The notes beneath the pieces were generated by a model. It had not been told where the DNA came from and made no database searches. It was given only the letters and a program-made list of their open reading frames with translations. Both the position numbers and the translations under genes were made by a program. Positions 1-10,007 of a DNA stretch of 64,000 nt are shown one piece after another. This DNA is from JAFGDI01 sp963667715 (GTDB lineage Bacteria; Planctomycetota; Phycisphaerae; Sedimentisphaerales; SM23-30), in contig OY763926.1 of assembly GCA_963667715.1 (NCBI GenBank), positions 2,046,001 through 2,110,000 of the forward strand, given 5' to 3'. Each line of letters begins with the position of its first letter. Positions within the stretch are counted from its first letter, which is position 1.

Positions 1-865
1 CTTTATCTGTGCTGTCCGAAGCGATAAATAGCATCATACGAGTTACGCCCATGCCGTTAAGGGCTTCTGTGTTGACCTTGTCCATTTTATATACAGACTG
101 ATATTGCTCAAAGGCCGCTTCAAATTCCTTATTGGATAGTAAACAGTAGCCCAGCATCATTACAGCTTTTTTATTATCAGGAGCAAGTTTAATGGCCTTA
201 TTCAAAATGTATTTGGCCGGCTCGTATCTTTCCATATTGGTATAGGCAGAGCCAAGGCCCAGCATGGCATTGACATCGATCGGGTCGAGTTCGAGAGATT
301 GCTTATATCCGCTGATCGCTTTCTCGTAATTGCCCTGTTTATTGTAAACGTCAGCCAGTCCTGCGGTAAAAGCGGCATTATTAGGGTCAAGTTTAGTTGC
401 ATTCAGGCAATATCTTTCGGCATTTGAATAATCTTCAGTTTCGTAGTAGCAGACACCGAGTGTGTAATTAACTTCCGGATTGCGTGGCTTAAGCTCACAT
501 GCCCGATGGAGATATTTGATGGCATCGGAAAAGTCTTTCAATACACGGTACACTTTACCCAGCTTGAAGTGGTCGCTGAAAGCCCATGGGTTTATATTAC
601 ACGTTTTCTTATAAGCGGTGGCGGCTTTTTCATATTCGCCGTTTTCGACGTATATATCGCCCATAAGCGAGTGAGCCATAGTGAACTCGCCGTCGAGTTT
701 AACAGCTTCCTTCAGAGCGTTGATAGCATCCTGTTCAAAGTCAGAGTTTTTCAGCGCAAGAGCAGATACATAGTGCTCTACTGCTTTATCATGCTTCCAG
801 CTGCACCCGGCAACAGTAATCATAGTTATTAAGAATAAAATTAAAGCTGATCTCTTATTACGCAT
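1..865 (-). CDS. TPR-repeat lipoprotein, C-terminus cut by window edge
   Basis: The reading frame starts at ATG 865 and stays open to base 1, so the C-terminus lies outside the window; 288 residues are visible. A GGTGAG ribosome site lies 7 bases before the ATG. The first 21 residues form a lipoprotein signal ending in a TVAGC lipobox, with Cys21 as the predicted lipidated residue. From about residue 25 the protein is a run of at least six tetratricopeptide repeats with the usual spacing of 34 residues (patterns such as LGVCYYETEDYSNAERY and LADVYNKQGNYEKAI). TPR proteins act as protein-binding scaffolds; nothing here names the partner. It would sit in the periplasm, anchored to a membrane. 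It is followed on the opposite side of an 80-base gap by a membrane-protein gene on the same strand. Specific function unknown. Confidence 0.85.
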   Translation of the reverse strand, partial: MRNKRSALILFLITMITVAGCSWKHDKAVEHYVSALALKNSDFEQDAINALKEAVKLDGEFTMAHSLMGDIYVENGEYEKAATAYKKTCNINPWAFSDHFKLGKVYRVLKDFSDAIKYLHRACELKPRNPEVNYTLGVCYYETEDYSNAERYCLNATKLDPNNAAFTAGLADVYNKQGNYEKAISGYKQSLELDPIDVNAMLGLGSAYTNMERYEPAKYILNKAIKLAPDNKKAVMMLGYCLLSNKEFEAAFEQYQSVYKMDKVNTEALNGMGVTRMMLFIASDSTDK

Positions 866-945
866 CAAACTCACCTTTCAAACCTGTTAATATATTGAAT
901 CTTTTATTTTGGTAATTATTTACGCTATCTTAAAATAGTTATCGG

Positions 946-1680
946 CTAATTTCGCTTCCAACCTTCGTCAGCTGGCATTTTCCAGCTACCGGCAACAGCC
1001 AGGAACTTATGCTGAACATATACTCCCATAAATGTTATTGCACAGAGCATCGCTGGTAGTACCATTGGCATGTCGAATACATACTGCTTGAGTTGTTCGG
1101 CCAGTGGAGTTTCATTTTTGATTAGAGACAATGTGCCGGCCAGCAGGGCGACTGCACCTTGTAGAGAGGTAAAGAGCATGACAGTGTTCTTAAATGAAGA
1201 AAAGGCCAGGAAAGCTCCAGCGACAAGGCCGGCAATAGCACCGGAGCCTGCCAGCTCAATCACGCTTGAGTCTGTAATTCCACGTTGGAGAGCGGCCCCA
1301 ATAGCAGCTCCTGCCAATCCGCCAAGGAATGATACGCAGTATTTCATAATAGGATATACTACGCTGCCAAAAGAAAGACAGCCTAATATTCCACCCCACA
1401 TTGCACTACCGAGCATTACGCCGACCTTTCTGCCGAGCATAACACCGATAAATACAACGTTTAATGTTACCAGCAGTCTAAACAGACGCCAGCCGTAAAA
1501 CAGGAAAATAGTTGCAATTGTTATTGCTGCCATCGACTGGGGCCATGATATCGTAGTCAGGTGGTTCCAGATATCTTCAACTGCAATTACCGGCAGTGAC
1601 ATGGTTTCCTGTCCTGTAGCTGAATTATTGTTTGTTTGTGTTTGTGCCAGCATGAATAAAGTTGATACTTGTGCTAACAT
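946..1680 (-). CDS. Glycine-rich polytopic membrane protein (TMEM198/DUF4203-like)
   Basis: Predicted 244-residue protein with a polar N-terminus of about 45 residues and then about seven or eight hydrophobic segments up to residue 230. The segments contain many Gly/Ala/Ser steps (LGGLAGAAIGAALQRG, GAIAGLVAGAFLAF), the kind of small-residue zipper that packs transmembrane helices. It resembles the DUF4203/TMEM198 type of protein, but that is recognition by pattern only. The ATG at 1680 follows an AAGGAG ribosome site that overlaps the stop codon of the gene before it, with a gap of five bases, so the two are translationally coupled. The two proteins share topology and look like diverged paralogues. 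No catalytic motif is visible and the substrate, if any, is unknown. Confidence 0.8.
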   Translation of the reverse strand: MLAQVSTLFMLAQTQTNNNSATGQETMSLPVIAVEDIWNHLTTISWPQSMAAITIATIFLFYGWRLFRLLVTLNVVFIGVMLGRKVGVMLGSAMWGGILGCLSFGSVVYPIMKYCVSFLGGLAGAAIGAALQRGITDSSVIELAGSGAIAGLVAGAFLAFSSFKNTVMLFTSLQGAVALLAGTLSLIKNETPLAEQLKQYVFDMPMVLPAMLCAITFMGVYVQHKFLAVAGSWKMPADEGWKRN

Positions 1681-1685
1681 TGTTA

Positions 1686-2576
1686 TTACTCCTTATCGCT
1701 TTTATCACTCGAAAGTGTATTATTACTTTTTCTACTTGTGAGTATCTGGAACAGCCAGCCGAATAGAACCATAGAGATAAAAACCATGGTTAGCACACGA
1801 CTATGGCCCTGAAGGTTTGTCCAGAGCTGGTTGCCTTTTGATATGATAGCTATTATCAGGCCGGCAACAACAGAGGTTGACCCCACAATACTACAGCATA
1901 ATGCCATGACCAGAGTTTTGAGCAGCTTTGCCAGTACCAGGCCAACAATAGCACCAAGTACACACCACATTATCAGGTACCCGGCATTATTGCTCATGGT
2001 AGGGGTGAGCTCGCTTAGCACTGCCTTTATCTTTTCGTAGAATGTTCCAACATATTCTCCGGTCTTTACTACGGCATTACTTGTTTTACTGACAGTTTCA
2101 GGATTAACACCGAAGTTTTTCATATTACCAAATGGGTTATCAGCATGAAAGGCATTATCCGATGTCTGCTGATCATTGCTATTGTCATATTGTGAAGATA
2201 CCTTAGTGTTGTTGTCATCTTGTGGAGTGACTTTGCCAATAGCATATTCCATATAGCCGCCACCGAAAATCATACCGAATATGACAGTTGCGATCAGTAA
2301 TATGATAAGCTGTTGGAGTAAGATCGCACCAATGGCAAAAACAGCAGCTGTAATTGCTATTGTTCCCATCAGATGCAGTGAAAATGATGCTGCAATGATC
2401 GAGCCGAGCATAGCACCAGTAGCACCGCCGAGCATACCGCTTACAACTTTGAGGTACTTTAGACCACCAAGCCAGAGGAACGCACCCAGTATGATCATGA
2501 TAACACCAGCGAGCAGTACATGGCTTGCGGATGATTCCAGTAATATTTTTTCTATTTTAAGTAATTGCTCGTTCAA
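1686..2576 (-). CDS. Polytopic membrane protein with Asp/Asn-rich loop, paralogue of its neighbour
   Basis: Predicted 296 residues starting at TTG 2576, with AGGAAAGAT a few bases before it; no ATG gives a better start. Four hydrophobic segments (about residues 17-37, 40-60, 68-87, 90-112) are followed by a hydrophilic linker of about 70 residues rich in Asp, Asn and Gln, then three more membrane segments (about 197-285). The glycine-rich helices (LGGATGAMLGSIIAA) match the style of the next gene, so the pair probably arose by duplication and works as a hetero-oligomer; that is inference. It is the first gene of a two-gene operon. No known catalytic or binding motif was recognised. Confidence 0.78.
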   Translation of the reverse strand: MNEQLLKIEKILLESSASHVLLAGVIMIILGAFLWLGGLKYLKVVSGMLGGATGAMLGSIIAASFSLHLMGTIAITAAVFAIGAILLQQLIILLIATVIFGMIFGGGYMEYAIGKVTPQDDNNTKVSSQYDNSNDQQTSDNAFHADNPFGNMKNFGVNPETVSKTSNAVVKTGEYVGTFYEKIKAVLSELTPTMSNNAGYLIMWCVLGAIVGLVLAKLLKTLVMALCCSIVGSTSVVAGLIIAIISKGNQLWTNLQGHSRVLTMVFISMVLFGWLFQILTSRKSNNTLSSDKSDKE

Positions 2577-3005
2577 AATCTTTCCTATATTAGCTAATAT
2601 TCCTAAATTACGCTTTTTTAGCCAATTTCTTTGTATATATCGGTTTACGTCGGTTGAAAGGCACAGTTTTTCTCTCTTTTTGCATAAAAAACCTTAGTTC
2701 TCCTGGTCTTAATATTTTTCCTTGCATACATTTAGGATTACCGGTAGAATTTGCCCGAGACTGTACACTGCTTCAGTTTCGCACGGGGGAATATGTGCAG
2801 TTAAATATTATTTTTCAGTACAAGAATACTATGAACAATATGATTTAGTAAGCCTGAATATTATAAAAGTTCAAGGAAGCATACAATTGCAGATTTGAAA
2901 GCATAGTGGCTTACTAGTTTAGTTTTGCAATAATAATGTTTTCGGGTATAATAACCCGGGTTTGTATTTAATTAATTTTATTACCTTAACTTATAGAGGC
3001 AAAAT
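2577..3005. other. Intergenic region with divergent promoters
   Basis: A 429-base region between divergent genes. It holds the aldolase promoter at 2925-2952 and presumably the promoter of the membrane-protein pair. Short open frames here lack ribosome sites and recognisable products, so no gene is called. Confidence 0.6.
2925..2952 (+). promoter_or_regulatory. Sigma-70 type promoter of the aldolase gene
   Basis: TTGCAA, a 16-base spacer and a perfect TATAAT. The -10 box is framed by a small dyad, CGGGT at 2943-2947 and ACCCG at 2954-2958, which could be an operator. The aldolase ATG is 53 bases downstream. Confidence 0.6.
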
Positions 3006-4066
3006 ATGAGTATCCTAGATATTGTAAAACCAGGCGTAGTTACTGGTGAAGACGTACAAAAAGTTTTCGCTTATGCGAAAGAAAATGCTTTTGCACTTCC
3101 TGCGGTTAACTGTGTTGGAACAGACTCTTGTAATGCAGTTCTGGAAGCTGGTGCAAAGGCTAAGTCTCCAGTAATCATTCAGTTTTCAAATGGTGGTGCC
3201 AACTTTGTTGCTGGTAAAACTGTGATAACGGTAAAGTTCTTGGTGCTATCTCTGGTGCTATGCATGTTCACACTGTTGCTGAAGCTTATGGCGTTCCAGT
3301 AATCCTGCACACAGACCATGCTGCTAAAAAGCTCCTTCCTTGGATCGATGCACTGTTAGATGAAGGCGAAAAGTTCTTTGCTAAAACTGGCAAGCCACTG
3401 TTCTCTTCACATATGCTTGACCTTTCAGAAGAATCTCTGGAAGAAAACATTGAAATCAGCTGTAAGTATCTGGAACGTATGTCTAAGATCGGCATGACTC
3501 TTGAAATCGAGCTGGGTTGTACTGGTGGCGAAGAAGATGGCGTAGATAACAGCGATATGGATGAGTCTAAGCTTTACACTCAGCCTGCCGACGTTGCTTA
3601 TGCATATGAAAAAATGATCAAGATCAGCCCTAATTTCACAATTGCGGCTTCATTTGGTAATGTTCACGGTGTTTACAAGCCAGGTAATGTTAAACTTACT
3701 CCAACTATCCTGCGTGATTCTCAGGTAGAAGTTGCTAAGAAGTTCGACCTTGGCGAAAACCCACTAGACTTCGTATTCCATGGTGGTTCTGGTTCAACTC
3801 AGGCAGAGATCAAGGAAGCTATCTCTTACGGTGTAATCAAAATGAACATCGATACAGATACTCAGTGGGCTACCTGGAAGGGTGTTCTTGATTTCTATAA
3901 TGCTAATAAAGATTATCTTCAGGGCCAGCTTGGTAATCCAGAAGGTGCTGATAAGCCTAATAAGAAGTTCTACGACCCACGTGTATGGCTTCGTAAGGCT
4001 CAGGAAAGCATGGTTGCTCGTATCGAAGAAGCGTGCGATAGCCTAAATGCTACCGGCAAACTATAA
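3006..4066 (+). CDS. fba: Class II fructose-bisphosphate aldolase, interrupted by one frameshift
   Basis: Catalyses reversible cleavage of fructose 1,6-bisphosphate to dihydroxyacetone phosphate and glyceraldehyde 3-phosphate in glycolysis and gluconeogenesis; class II enzymes use zinc. The protein is very close to the E. coli FbaA (class IIA) type along its whole length: KPGVVTGEDVQKVF at the start, the zinc-binding HTDHAAKK, ELGCTGGEEDGVDN, GNVHGVYKPGN, FHGGSGS and NIDTDTQWATW. The frame opened at ATG 3006 (AGAGG ribosome site) runs to a stop at 3302, while everything from about 3221 on continues in another frame to TAA 4064-4066. One missing base around 3217-3221 explains it: adding a T would restore a continuous GKTCDNGKVLGAISGA segment. 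All downstream active-site residues are intact, so a recent mutation or a sequencing or assembly error is likelier than an old pseudogene. A -1 ribosomal shift is possible, but no classic slippery heptamer is in frame. Confidence 0.88.
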
Positions 4067-4592
4067 TAGTAGTCTGTCGAAATAATGCACTGATTGATAG
4101 TCACTTATATCTGCGAATTACTTCTGTAAAAGTAGGTAAGTTTGTATAGTGATGTTATCATGAAAGAGCTAATACGTTTTCTGCGCGTACTGGTTTATGT
4201 CAGAGAAGCAGATATCGTGAGATAAAATAAAAAGCCGTAGTTGGATTTGTTTCAGCTGCGGCTTTTTTTTATTAATTTTTTCGATATTTAATGTAACGAA
4301 ATTCGATTTCATGCGTCATAATAGATGAGTATTCTAATTATTGGTTCTAATGTGATATTTAATAAAGAGTGAATTGCGACTTTCCTTAAAAGTTGTGAAT
4401 AATAGTCATTGTTCAAGCAAATAGTAAATGTTTGGGCAATGTGTTGTGTTTTATCGCAGAAAATTCGGATCTAGAAGTTGGTAGTTATCTTTTAATTGGA
4501 AGAAGTGTAAGAAACTTCAGGGGATATGGCTTCTAAGTCCACTCAATGAGACAATATGTTAAATTGGGTAAAATTGATTTGGGAGCTGTGTT
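4067..4592 (+). other. Intergenic region after the aldolase
   Basis: 526 bases. It contains the aldolase terminator at 4231-4270 and the leader of the next gene. The rest is AT-rich without an open frame, RNA gene or clear repeat. Confidence 0.55.
4231..4270 (+). terminator. Rho-independent terminator after fba
   Basis: A stem formed by AAAGCCGTAG and its near-complement CTGCGGCTTT, followed by a run of eight T. It lies 165 bases after the aldolase stop. Confidence 0.75.
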
Positions 4593-7500
4593 ATGAAATT
4601 ATTTATGGCGGTTTTTCTATTTTTATGTTCAATAAATTGTTATGCGACAGAATTGTATGTAAGTGTAAATACGGGTGATGATTCCTGGGCCGGGCATGAT
4701 GTCTATGGCGGAGCACCAAATGGCCCGAAGGCAACTGTTCAGGCTGCTATAGATGTTGCAGTGGCTGGCGATACTATTATGTTGCTGCCGGGTGTGTATT
4801 ATGAAAACATTGATATGTCAGGTAAAAACATATCATTGAAGAGTTTTAACCCACAGGATCTGGAAACCGTTGAGCGGACAATTATTTCAGGTAATAATAG
4901 CGGTTGCGTGATCACGATAAACAAAGGCGAGAGCAGTTCCTGTACTATAAGTGGTCTGACAATTACCGGAGGTTATGGCGTTGACCCAGATGAGGGCGGC
5001 GGCATCATGTGTGACGGCACATCGCCTGGTATTTCATATTGTATATTTAGAGATAATTATTCATTTCGTGGTGGTGCTCTTTATATAAAGAACTCATCTC
5101 CTATGATCAGCCAGTGCTACTTCTACGGTAACTCTTGTCAGGCTGCAGGTGGAGCTATCCATGTTAGAGATGATAGTGTAACAAGAATCGTTAACTGTGT
5201 TTTTCATGACAATACTGCTAGCTTAGGTGCAGCGGGAACAGTAATAGATTCGTATGTAACAATTGCAAACTGTACTATAGCTGATAACAGCTCGACAACA
5301 AGAGGTGGCGCGTTTCTGTTGACCGCATCGTCAGTGGTTAATATCTATAATTCAATATTAAATAATAACAAGTCTGCGGAAGGGTCAGAGCTGGCTGTTA
5401 TAAATAATACAGAAGTTACTGTAGGTTATAGTGTTATACCAGACGGTCCGACAGAGCTTATGCTAAGTGATGATTCCAGTGTGAATTGGGTAAGTAATAA
5501 TAGAGCATATTCTCTTAAATTCTATAATAAAGAAATAGGTGATTATCGTATCTTAGAAGGTACTGGCGTTGAAATTGGTACTAATACCCCTCCTGGCGGT
5601 CTTCCACCGGTTGATATTGAAGGGAATTTAAGAATTGTTGATGGTGATGAAGATGGATTTGCAGTTGTTGATATTGGTGCCTATGAAATACAGCCAGATA
5701 GTTCGTATATAACTGTTCAAACTGAAAGCTATATGGGCGACCCTAAACCTTTTGTGATCAATGCTGTTGAGGGTGATACTTCGATTATAACAAAGTATAT
5801 GTATATGAGGAAATCTGGCAATGATACTGCACATTGGGATCTTATCGAGCATTGCAGCTGGCTGACACCCGGTGCAACCTATGGCAATATTGAATATTCT
5901 TTTAGTTATGTACCTTTAGAAGTGGATGTGACTGGTATGGCTGCCGGCTTTTATTCCAGCAGTATTACGCTTATCGTGCCGAATGCGGTGAACTATTATA
6001 TTAAGGTTCCAGTATATTTGTATATATCAGCAGATCCGACGATAAAAAATGTACCGGGTGATTTTGCTACAATTCAGCAGGCGATCGATTATGCTGATGA
6101 TGGTGATATGGTAGTTGTTGCTCCTGGCACTTACTATGAGAATCTTAACTTTAAGGGTAAGGATATTACGGTAAGGTCAACTGATCCGGCTCAGGTATCT
6201 GTTGTAGAGTCAACTATATTAAATGGTACATATGGAGCTGGAGCGGTTGTGATCATAGCTGATGGTGAGACCAGAGATGCAAGGCTTTCCGGGTTTACTA
6301 TCAGTCATGGTAAAGGAGGTATCCCGGGCGAACAGAATTATTATGGCGGTGGTGTGTACAGCTATAATTCCAGCCCGACTATATCTCATAATATCTTTCG
6401 AGATAATCATCTGCCGGGATCAGATACGGAGTATTTTAGTGTCGGTGGTGGTATTTGCTGTCTGCTGTCTGATGCTGTAGTAGAAAATAACTATTTCACT
6501 GAGAATTCAGCATTGGAAGGCGGTGGTGTGCTGGCCTATGGCGGTACGGTGGTACGCAATAATGTAATCGATAATAATACGGCCTATTATAGTGGTGGTT
6601 TGGCAATCTATACCTTCGGAGTAAAGGCTTATAATAATACAATTTCATCTAATACTGGAGACAATTATGGTGGTAATGTTGGTATCTGGTATGTTGATGA
6701 TGATTCTTATGGTATACCTACTGAGGTTTTCAATAATATAATTGTAAATGCTGTCAGTGGTGGTGGCGTATCATTTAACGGCAGTGTTACCGACACTTCG
6801 TTTTTCAGTTATAACAATGTCTGGAATAATGGCAGTTCGGATTATGTTGATATAAGCAGCCTGACAGGTATTCATAATAATATATCTGTTGATCCGCTAT
6901 TTGCAGATGGTTATCACTTGTCTGAAGAGTCGCCATGTATCTCTGCTGGTAAGCCGGATCATGTACCTGATGCTACAGAGCTTGATCTTGATCTGGAGGC
7001 CAGAGAGTATGCCTTAAGAGTTGATATGGGCGCGGATGAATATGTTGGTTATGTGAACCCGGTTGCAAGTGCTGGATATGATCTGTTTGTTGATGAGCTG
7101 AGTGAGATAAGACTTGACGGTACCAGCAGTTTTATAATGGAAGGTTATGATATTTTCTATTATTGGAATCAGATATCAGGGCCGACAGTTGAGCTTTCTA
7201 CTGTGGAAGATGGTGTAGTGTCCTTTATACCTGTAGAAGAAGGGGAATACGTTTTTGAATTGGTAGTCAGTGATGGAGCTATATATAGTATACCTGATAC
7301 AGTTACTGTTGTAATTGGTAATCGTATTCCGGTTGCTGTAGTTGGGGCAAATTTGGCTGTTGAAGTTGGCGATCGGGTATATCTTGACGGCAGTGGTTCA
7401 TACGATCTTGATATGCAAGATGAGCTGTCATATAGCTGGTCACAAGTTTCAGGCCCGGCAGTTGTACTTAATGATAGTAGTTCAGCAGTAGCCTGGTTTG

Positions 7501-9893
7501 ACTGTACAGTAGGCGGCAAGTACGAATTTGAACTTCAGGTTAGCGATTCTGATGATGTTAGTATGCCAGTTATGATCAGTGTAATGACTGTTGAGCTGAC
7601 TTCTACTTTTTGGGAACGTGATATGAAAATTGATACAACAGATTATTATCACTATCCAGACGCAAACGGCAGGCGAGTAGTTTATTCTGTTGGTGATAAC
7701 TGTGATTACACCTGGAATATAAAATGTTTGAACTTTGCAGATAGCTCTGTTATTACTCTTGATGGCGAATCAGGGGCTGGTGATAATCGTGCAAGAATCG
7801 ATGGAGATACTATCGTTTGGTATGGGACTGGTATATCATGGGGGAATCCATGGTATCATGAGCCGAGCAACTCAAGTATTTTTGCCTACGATTTGAACGC
7901 AAGGCGTAAGTATACATTGCGTAAATATACCTGGGGCGAGTCGTATAGTCATCCTTCGATTTCTGGTAAAAAAGTTGTCTGGCTGGAACACTTGGGAATT
8001 GACCCTAGGCCTACTGATAGTGACCAGGCGGTAAATTGGTATAATACGCCATATAATATTTGTGGAGCAGATATAAGTGATCTTAGCTCTCCGAAATACT
8101 TTACAATTGCTCAAAATGTGGGTAACAGAGACCCATATCCGTGTTATGACTATTCTTATGACTTTAATGAAGTGGTTGATATTTATGGCAATCTTGTGGT
8201 ATGGGAAGCTGAGGGGGATATCTATGGTGCTGATATTAGTGATCTCAATAATATAGTGGTATTTCCTGTATGTACTGATAGTGGTACCCAGCTCGATCCG
8301 GCAATTTCCGGAACTATGGTTGTTTGGCAGGATTGTCGAAATGATAGTGGCGATATCTATGGTGCTGATATATCAGATATCAATAATATCAAGGTTGTTC
8401 CATTGGTCGAAGCATCTGGTATACAGGAGCAGCCAGCGATAGATGGCAATATTATTGGCTATTGTGATAATGACTATATAAAGTTTGCCTGTTATATTAG
8501 TGGCTATTCTGTAATTCCAATAGATTTAGGTGAAAATCAATATACTGGTATGGGTATCCAGATAGGTACTGCTCCAAGAATGGGTAACCACTTTGCTATC
8601 TGGCAGACATCAGCCTATGGTGAAGCTGAAGGTGTTTTCATCTCTTGCAACTATTCGGTAGCAGACGGGCCGGTAGAAAATGTGAATAATCATAAACAGT
8701 ATGATACTATTCAAAATGCATTATATGATGCCGCGGGTAATGATGTGATCCAGATTCAGCCGGGCACATATTATGAAGATATGGTTTTTCTGGGTAATAA
8801 TAACACTGTGAGATCGATACCGATAAACGGTGTATATGATCCCTCTCAGACGGTCTTTGCCGGTAGCGGACACGGGCCGGTGATAACTTTCAATGAAGCT
8901 CCTGAAACGGACTATACAATTGAAGGAATAACAATTAGTGGAGCTATCGGTTATGATGAAGATGGTGGCGGGGCTGTAGTGAGTAATAGTTCAACTCCAA
9001 CATTCAGGCATTGTGTTATTAGCGATAATAATGCTGTAGCTGGTGCAGCGGTCTATGCTGATGGTGGTGGATTAACTCTTGATAACTGCCTGATCTCAGG
9101 CAATAATTCAGTTGTTGGTGGAGCACTCTATCTCACTGGTAGTTGCGAGATTGATTTCAGGAATAGTGTATTTAGTCGAAATCAAGCATTCAACGGTGGT
9201 ATGATTGGCGGCTATTACTGCACTGGTAATATAACTAACTGTACTATAGCCGATAATTCTGCTGTGTACTTTGGCGGAGCTATATACTGTAAAGATTCTT
9301 GCCATTTGGAAGTAGCGGATAGTATTCTTTCCGGTAATACAGCTGAGCAGGGACAGAATGTATATTCAATGAGAAATAGTGAATATTCACGGGTAAATAT
9401 TTCGTACTCCGACCTTGTAGGCGGGCCTGATAGTGTTTTAGCTAATGAAGGTACGTATATCAATTTGCTTGATGGTGTGATTGATGTTGATCCTATGTTT
9501 ACTGACCCCGATGCTGGCGATTACCACTTAAAGAGTGAAGCTGGCAGATGGGATGGGACGCTTTTGTCGTGGGTCAAAGATGATGATACCAGTATGTGTA
9601 TTGATGCCGGTGACCCTGAAAGTGATTGCAGTAATGAGCTATGGCCTCATGGCGGCCGGGTAAATTACGGTGCATATGGGGCAACCGCTCAGGCTAGTAT
9701 GAGTAATGATGATCTGGTAGGAAATGCGGCCGATCTTAACAGAGACAATACTGTAGATTTGTTTGATTTCACCATATTGACAGAGCGGTGGCTGATAGAA
9801 AGCAATCTTGATACTGCTGATATAAGTCGTGACGGCATAGTTGATCAGTTGGATATGGTTGGTTTTGCTCAAAACTGGCTATGGTCCGAATAA
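4593..9893 (+). CDS. Giant exported multidomain protein: three beta-helices, PKD, beta-propeller, dockerin-like end
   Basis: 1766 residues. A signal peptide of about 18 residues is followed by a parallel beta-helix (about 20-360, pectate-lyase-like fold, many NNT/SGGG turns), a BACON-like beta-sandwich (370-483, containing WLTP and a DVTGMAAGFY turn), a second beta-helix (485-815), two PKD/Ig-like domains (820-1003, with YWNQISGPTVEL and YSWSQVSGPAVVL), a TolB-like propeller (1003-1365, repeated blades with PAISGTMVVWQD and IYGADISDLNN), a third beta-helix (1362-1695) and a planctomycete dockerin-like pair of calcium loops at the end (1712-1766). Each helix module begins with a related PGTYYEN motif, so they look like internal duplications. 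The ATG at 4593 follows GGGAG. Such proteins are outside the cell or on its surface and bind or cut polysaccharides; no catalytic residues could be assigned, so activity is unproven. It has its own terminator. Confidence 0.85.
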   Translation: MKLFMAVFLFLCSINCYATELYVSVNTGDDSWAGHDVYGGAPNGPKATVQAAIDVAVAGDTIMLLPGVYYENIDMSGKNISLKSFNPQDLETVERTIISGNNSGCVITINKGESSSCTISGLTITGGYGVDPDEGGGIMCDGTSPGISYCIFRDNYSFRGGALYIKNSSPMISQCYFYGNSCQAAGGAIHVRDDSVTRIVNCVFHDNTASLGAAGTVIDSYVTIANCTIADNSSTTRGGAFLLTASSVVNIYNSILNNNKSAEGSELAVINNTEVTVGYSVIPDGPTELMLSDDSSVNWVSNNRAYSLKFYNKEIGDYRILEGTGVEIGTNTPPGGLPPVDIEGNLRIVDGDEDGFAVVDIGAYEIQPDSSYITVQTESYMGDPKPFVINAVEGDTSIITKYMYMRKSGNDTAHWDLIEHCSWLTPGATYGNIEYSFSYVPLEVDVTGMAAGFYSSSITLIVPNAVNYYIKVPVYLYISADPTIKNVPGDFATIQQAIDYADDGDMVVVAPGTYYENLNFKGKDITVRSTDPAQVSVVESTILNGTYGAGAVVIIADGETRDARLSGFTISHGKGGIPGEQNYYGGGVYSYNSSPTISHNIFRDNHLPGSDTEYFSVGGGICCLLSDAVVENNYFTENSALEGGGVLAYGGTVVRNNVIDNNTAYYSGGLAIYTFGVKAYNNTISSNTGDNYGGNVGIWYVDDDSYGIPTEVFNNIIVNAVSGGGVSFNGSVTDTSFFSYNNVWNNGSSDYVDISSLTGIHNNISVDPLFADGYHLSEESPCISAGKPDHVPDATELDLDLEAREYALRVDMGADEYVGYVNPVASAGYDLFVDELSEIRLDGTSSFIMEGYDIFYYWNQISGPTVELSTVEDGVVSFIPVEEGEYVFELVVSDGAIYSIPDTVTVVIGNRIPVAVVGANLAVEVGDRVYLDGSGSYDLDMQDELSYSWSQVSGPAVVLNDSSSAVAWFDCTVGGKYEFELQVSDSDDVSMPVMISVMTVELTSTFWERDMKIDTTDYYHYPDANGRRVVYSVGDNCDYTWNIKCLNFADSSVITLDGESGAGDNRARIDGDTIVWYGTGISWGNPWYHEPSNSSIFAYDLNARRKYTLRKYTWGESYSHPSISGKKVVWLEHLGIDPRPTDSDQAVNWYNTPYNICGADISDLSSPKYFTIAQNVGNRDPYPCYDYSYDFNEVVDIYGNLVVWEAEGDIYGADISDLNNIVVFPVCTDSGTQLDPAISGTMVVWQDCRNDSGDIYGADISDINNIKVVPLVEASGIQEQPAIDGNIIGYCDNDYIKFACYISGYSVIPIDLGENQYTGMGIQIGTAPRMGNHFAIWQTSAYGEAEGVFISCNYSVADGPVENVNNHKQYDTIQNALYDAAGNDVIQIQPGTYYEDMVFLGNNNTVRSIPINGVYDPSQTVFAGSGHGPVITFNEAPETDYTIEGITISGAIGYDEDGGGAVVSNSSTPTFRHCVISDNNAVAGAAVYADGGGLTLDNCLISGNNSVVGGALYLTGSCEIDFRNSVFSRNQAFNGGMIGGYYCTGNITNCTIADNSAVYFGGAIYCKDSCHLEVADSILSGNTAEQGQNVYSMRNSEYSRVNISYSDLVGGPDSVLANEGTYINLLDGVIDVDPMFTDPDAGDYHLKSEAGRWDGTLLSWVKDDDTSMCIDAGDPESDCSNELWPHGGRVNYGAYGATAQASMSNDDLVGNAADLNRDNTVDLFDFTILTERWLIESNLDTADISRDGIVDQLDMVGFAQNWLWSE

Positions 9894-9929
9894 TTTATAC
9901 ATAAATCATTTTAATCTCGCTTCTCCTGA

Positions 9930-9968
9930 ATCAGGCCATCTATGACAACCAGATGGCCTGATTTTTTT
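9930..9968 (+). terminator. Rho-independent terminator
   Basis: A perfect 12-bp stem (ATCAGGCCATCT with AGATGGCCTGAT) and a nine-base loop, followed by a T-run. It ends the transcript of the giant beta-helix gene. Confidence 0.9.
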
Positions 9969-10007
9969 ATATATTCCGAGAAAAATACATAATTAATTGC
10001 TATTCTA

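Noticed and set aside
2654..2848. 64-codon frame in the gap before the aldolase
   Set aside because: No ribosome site, low-complexity ends and no family; lies in a promoter region.
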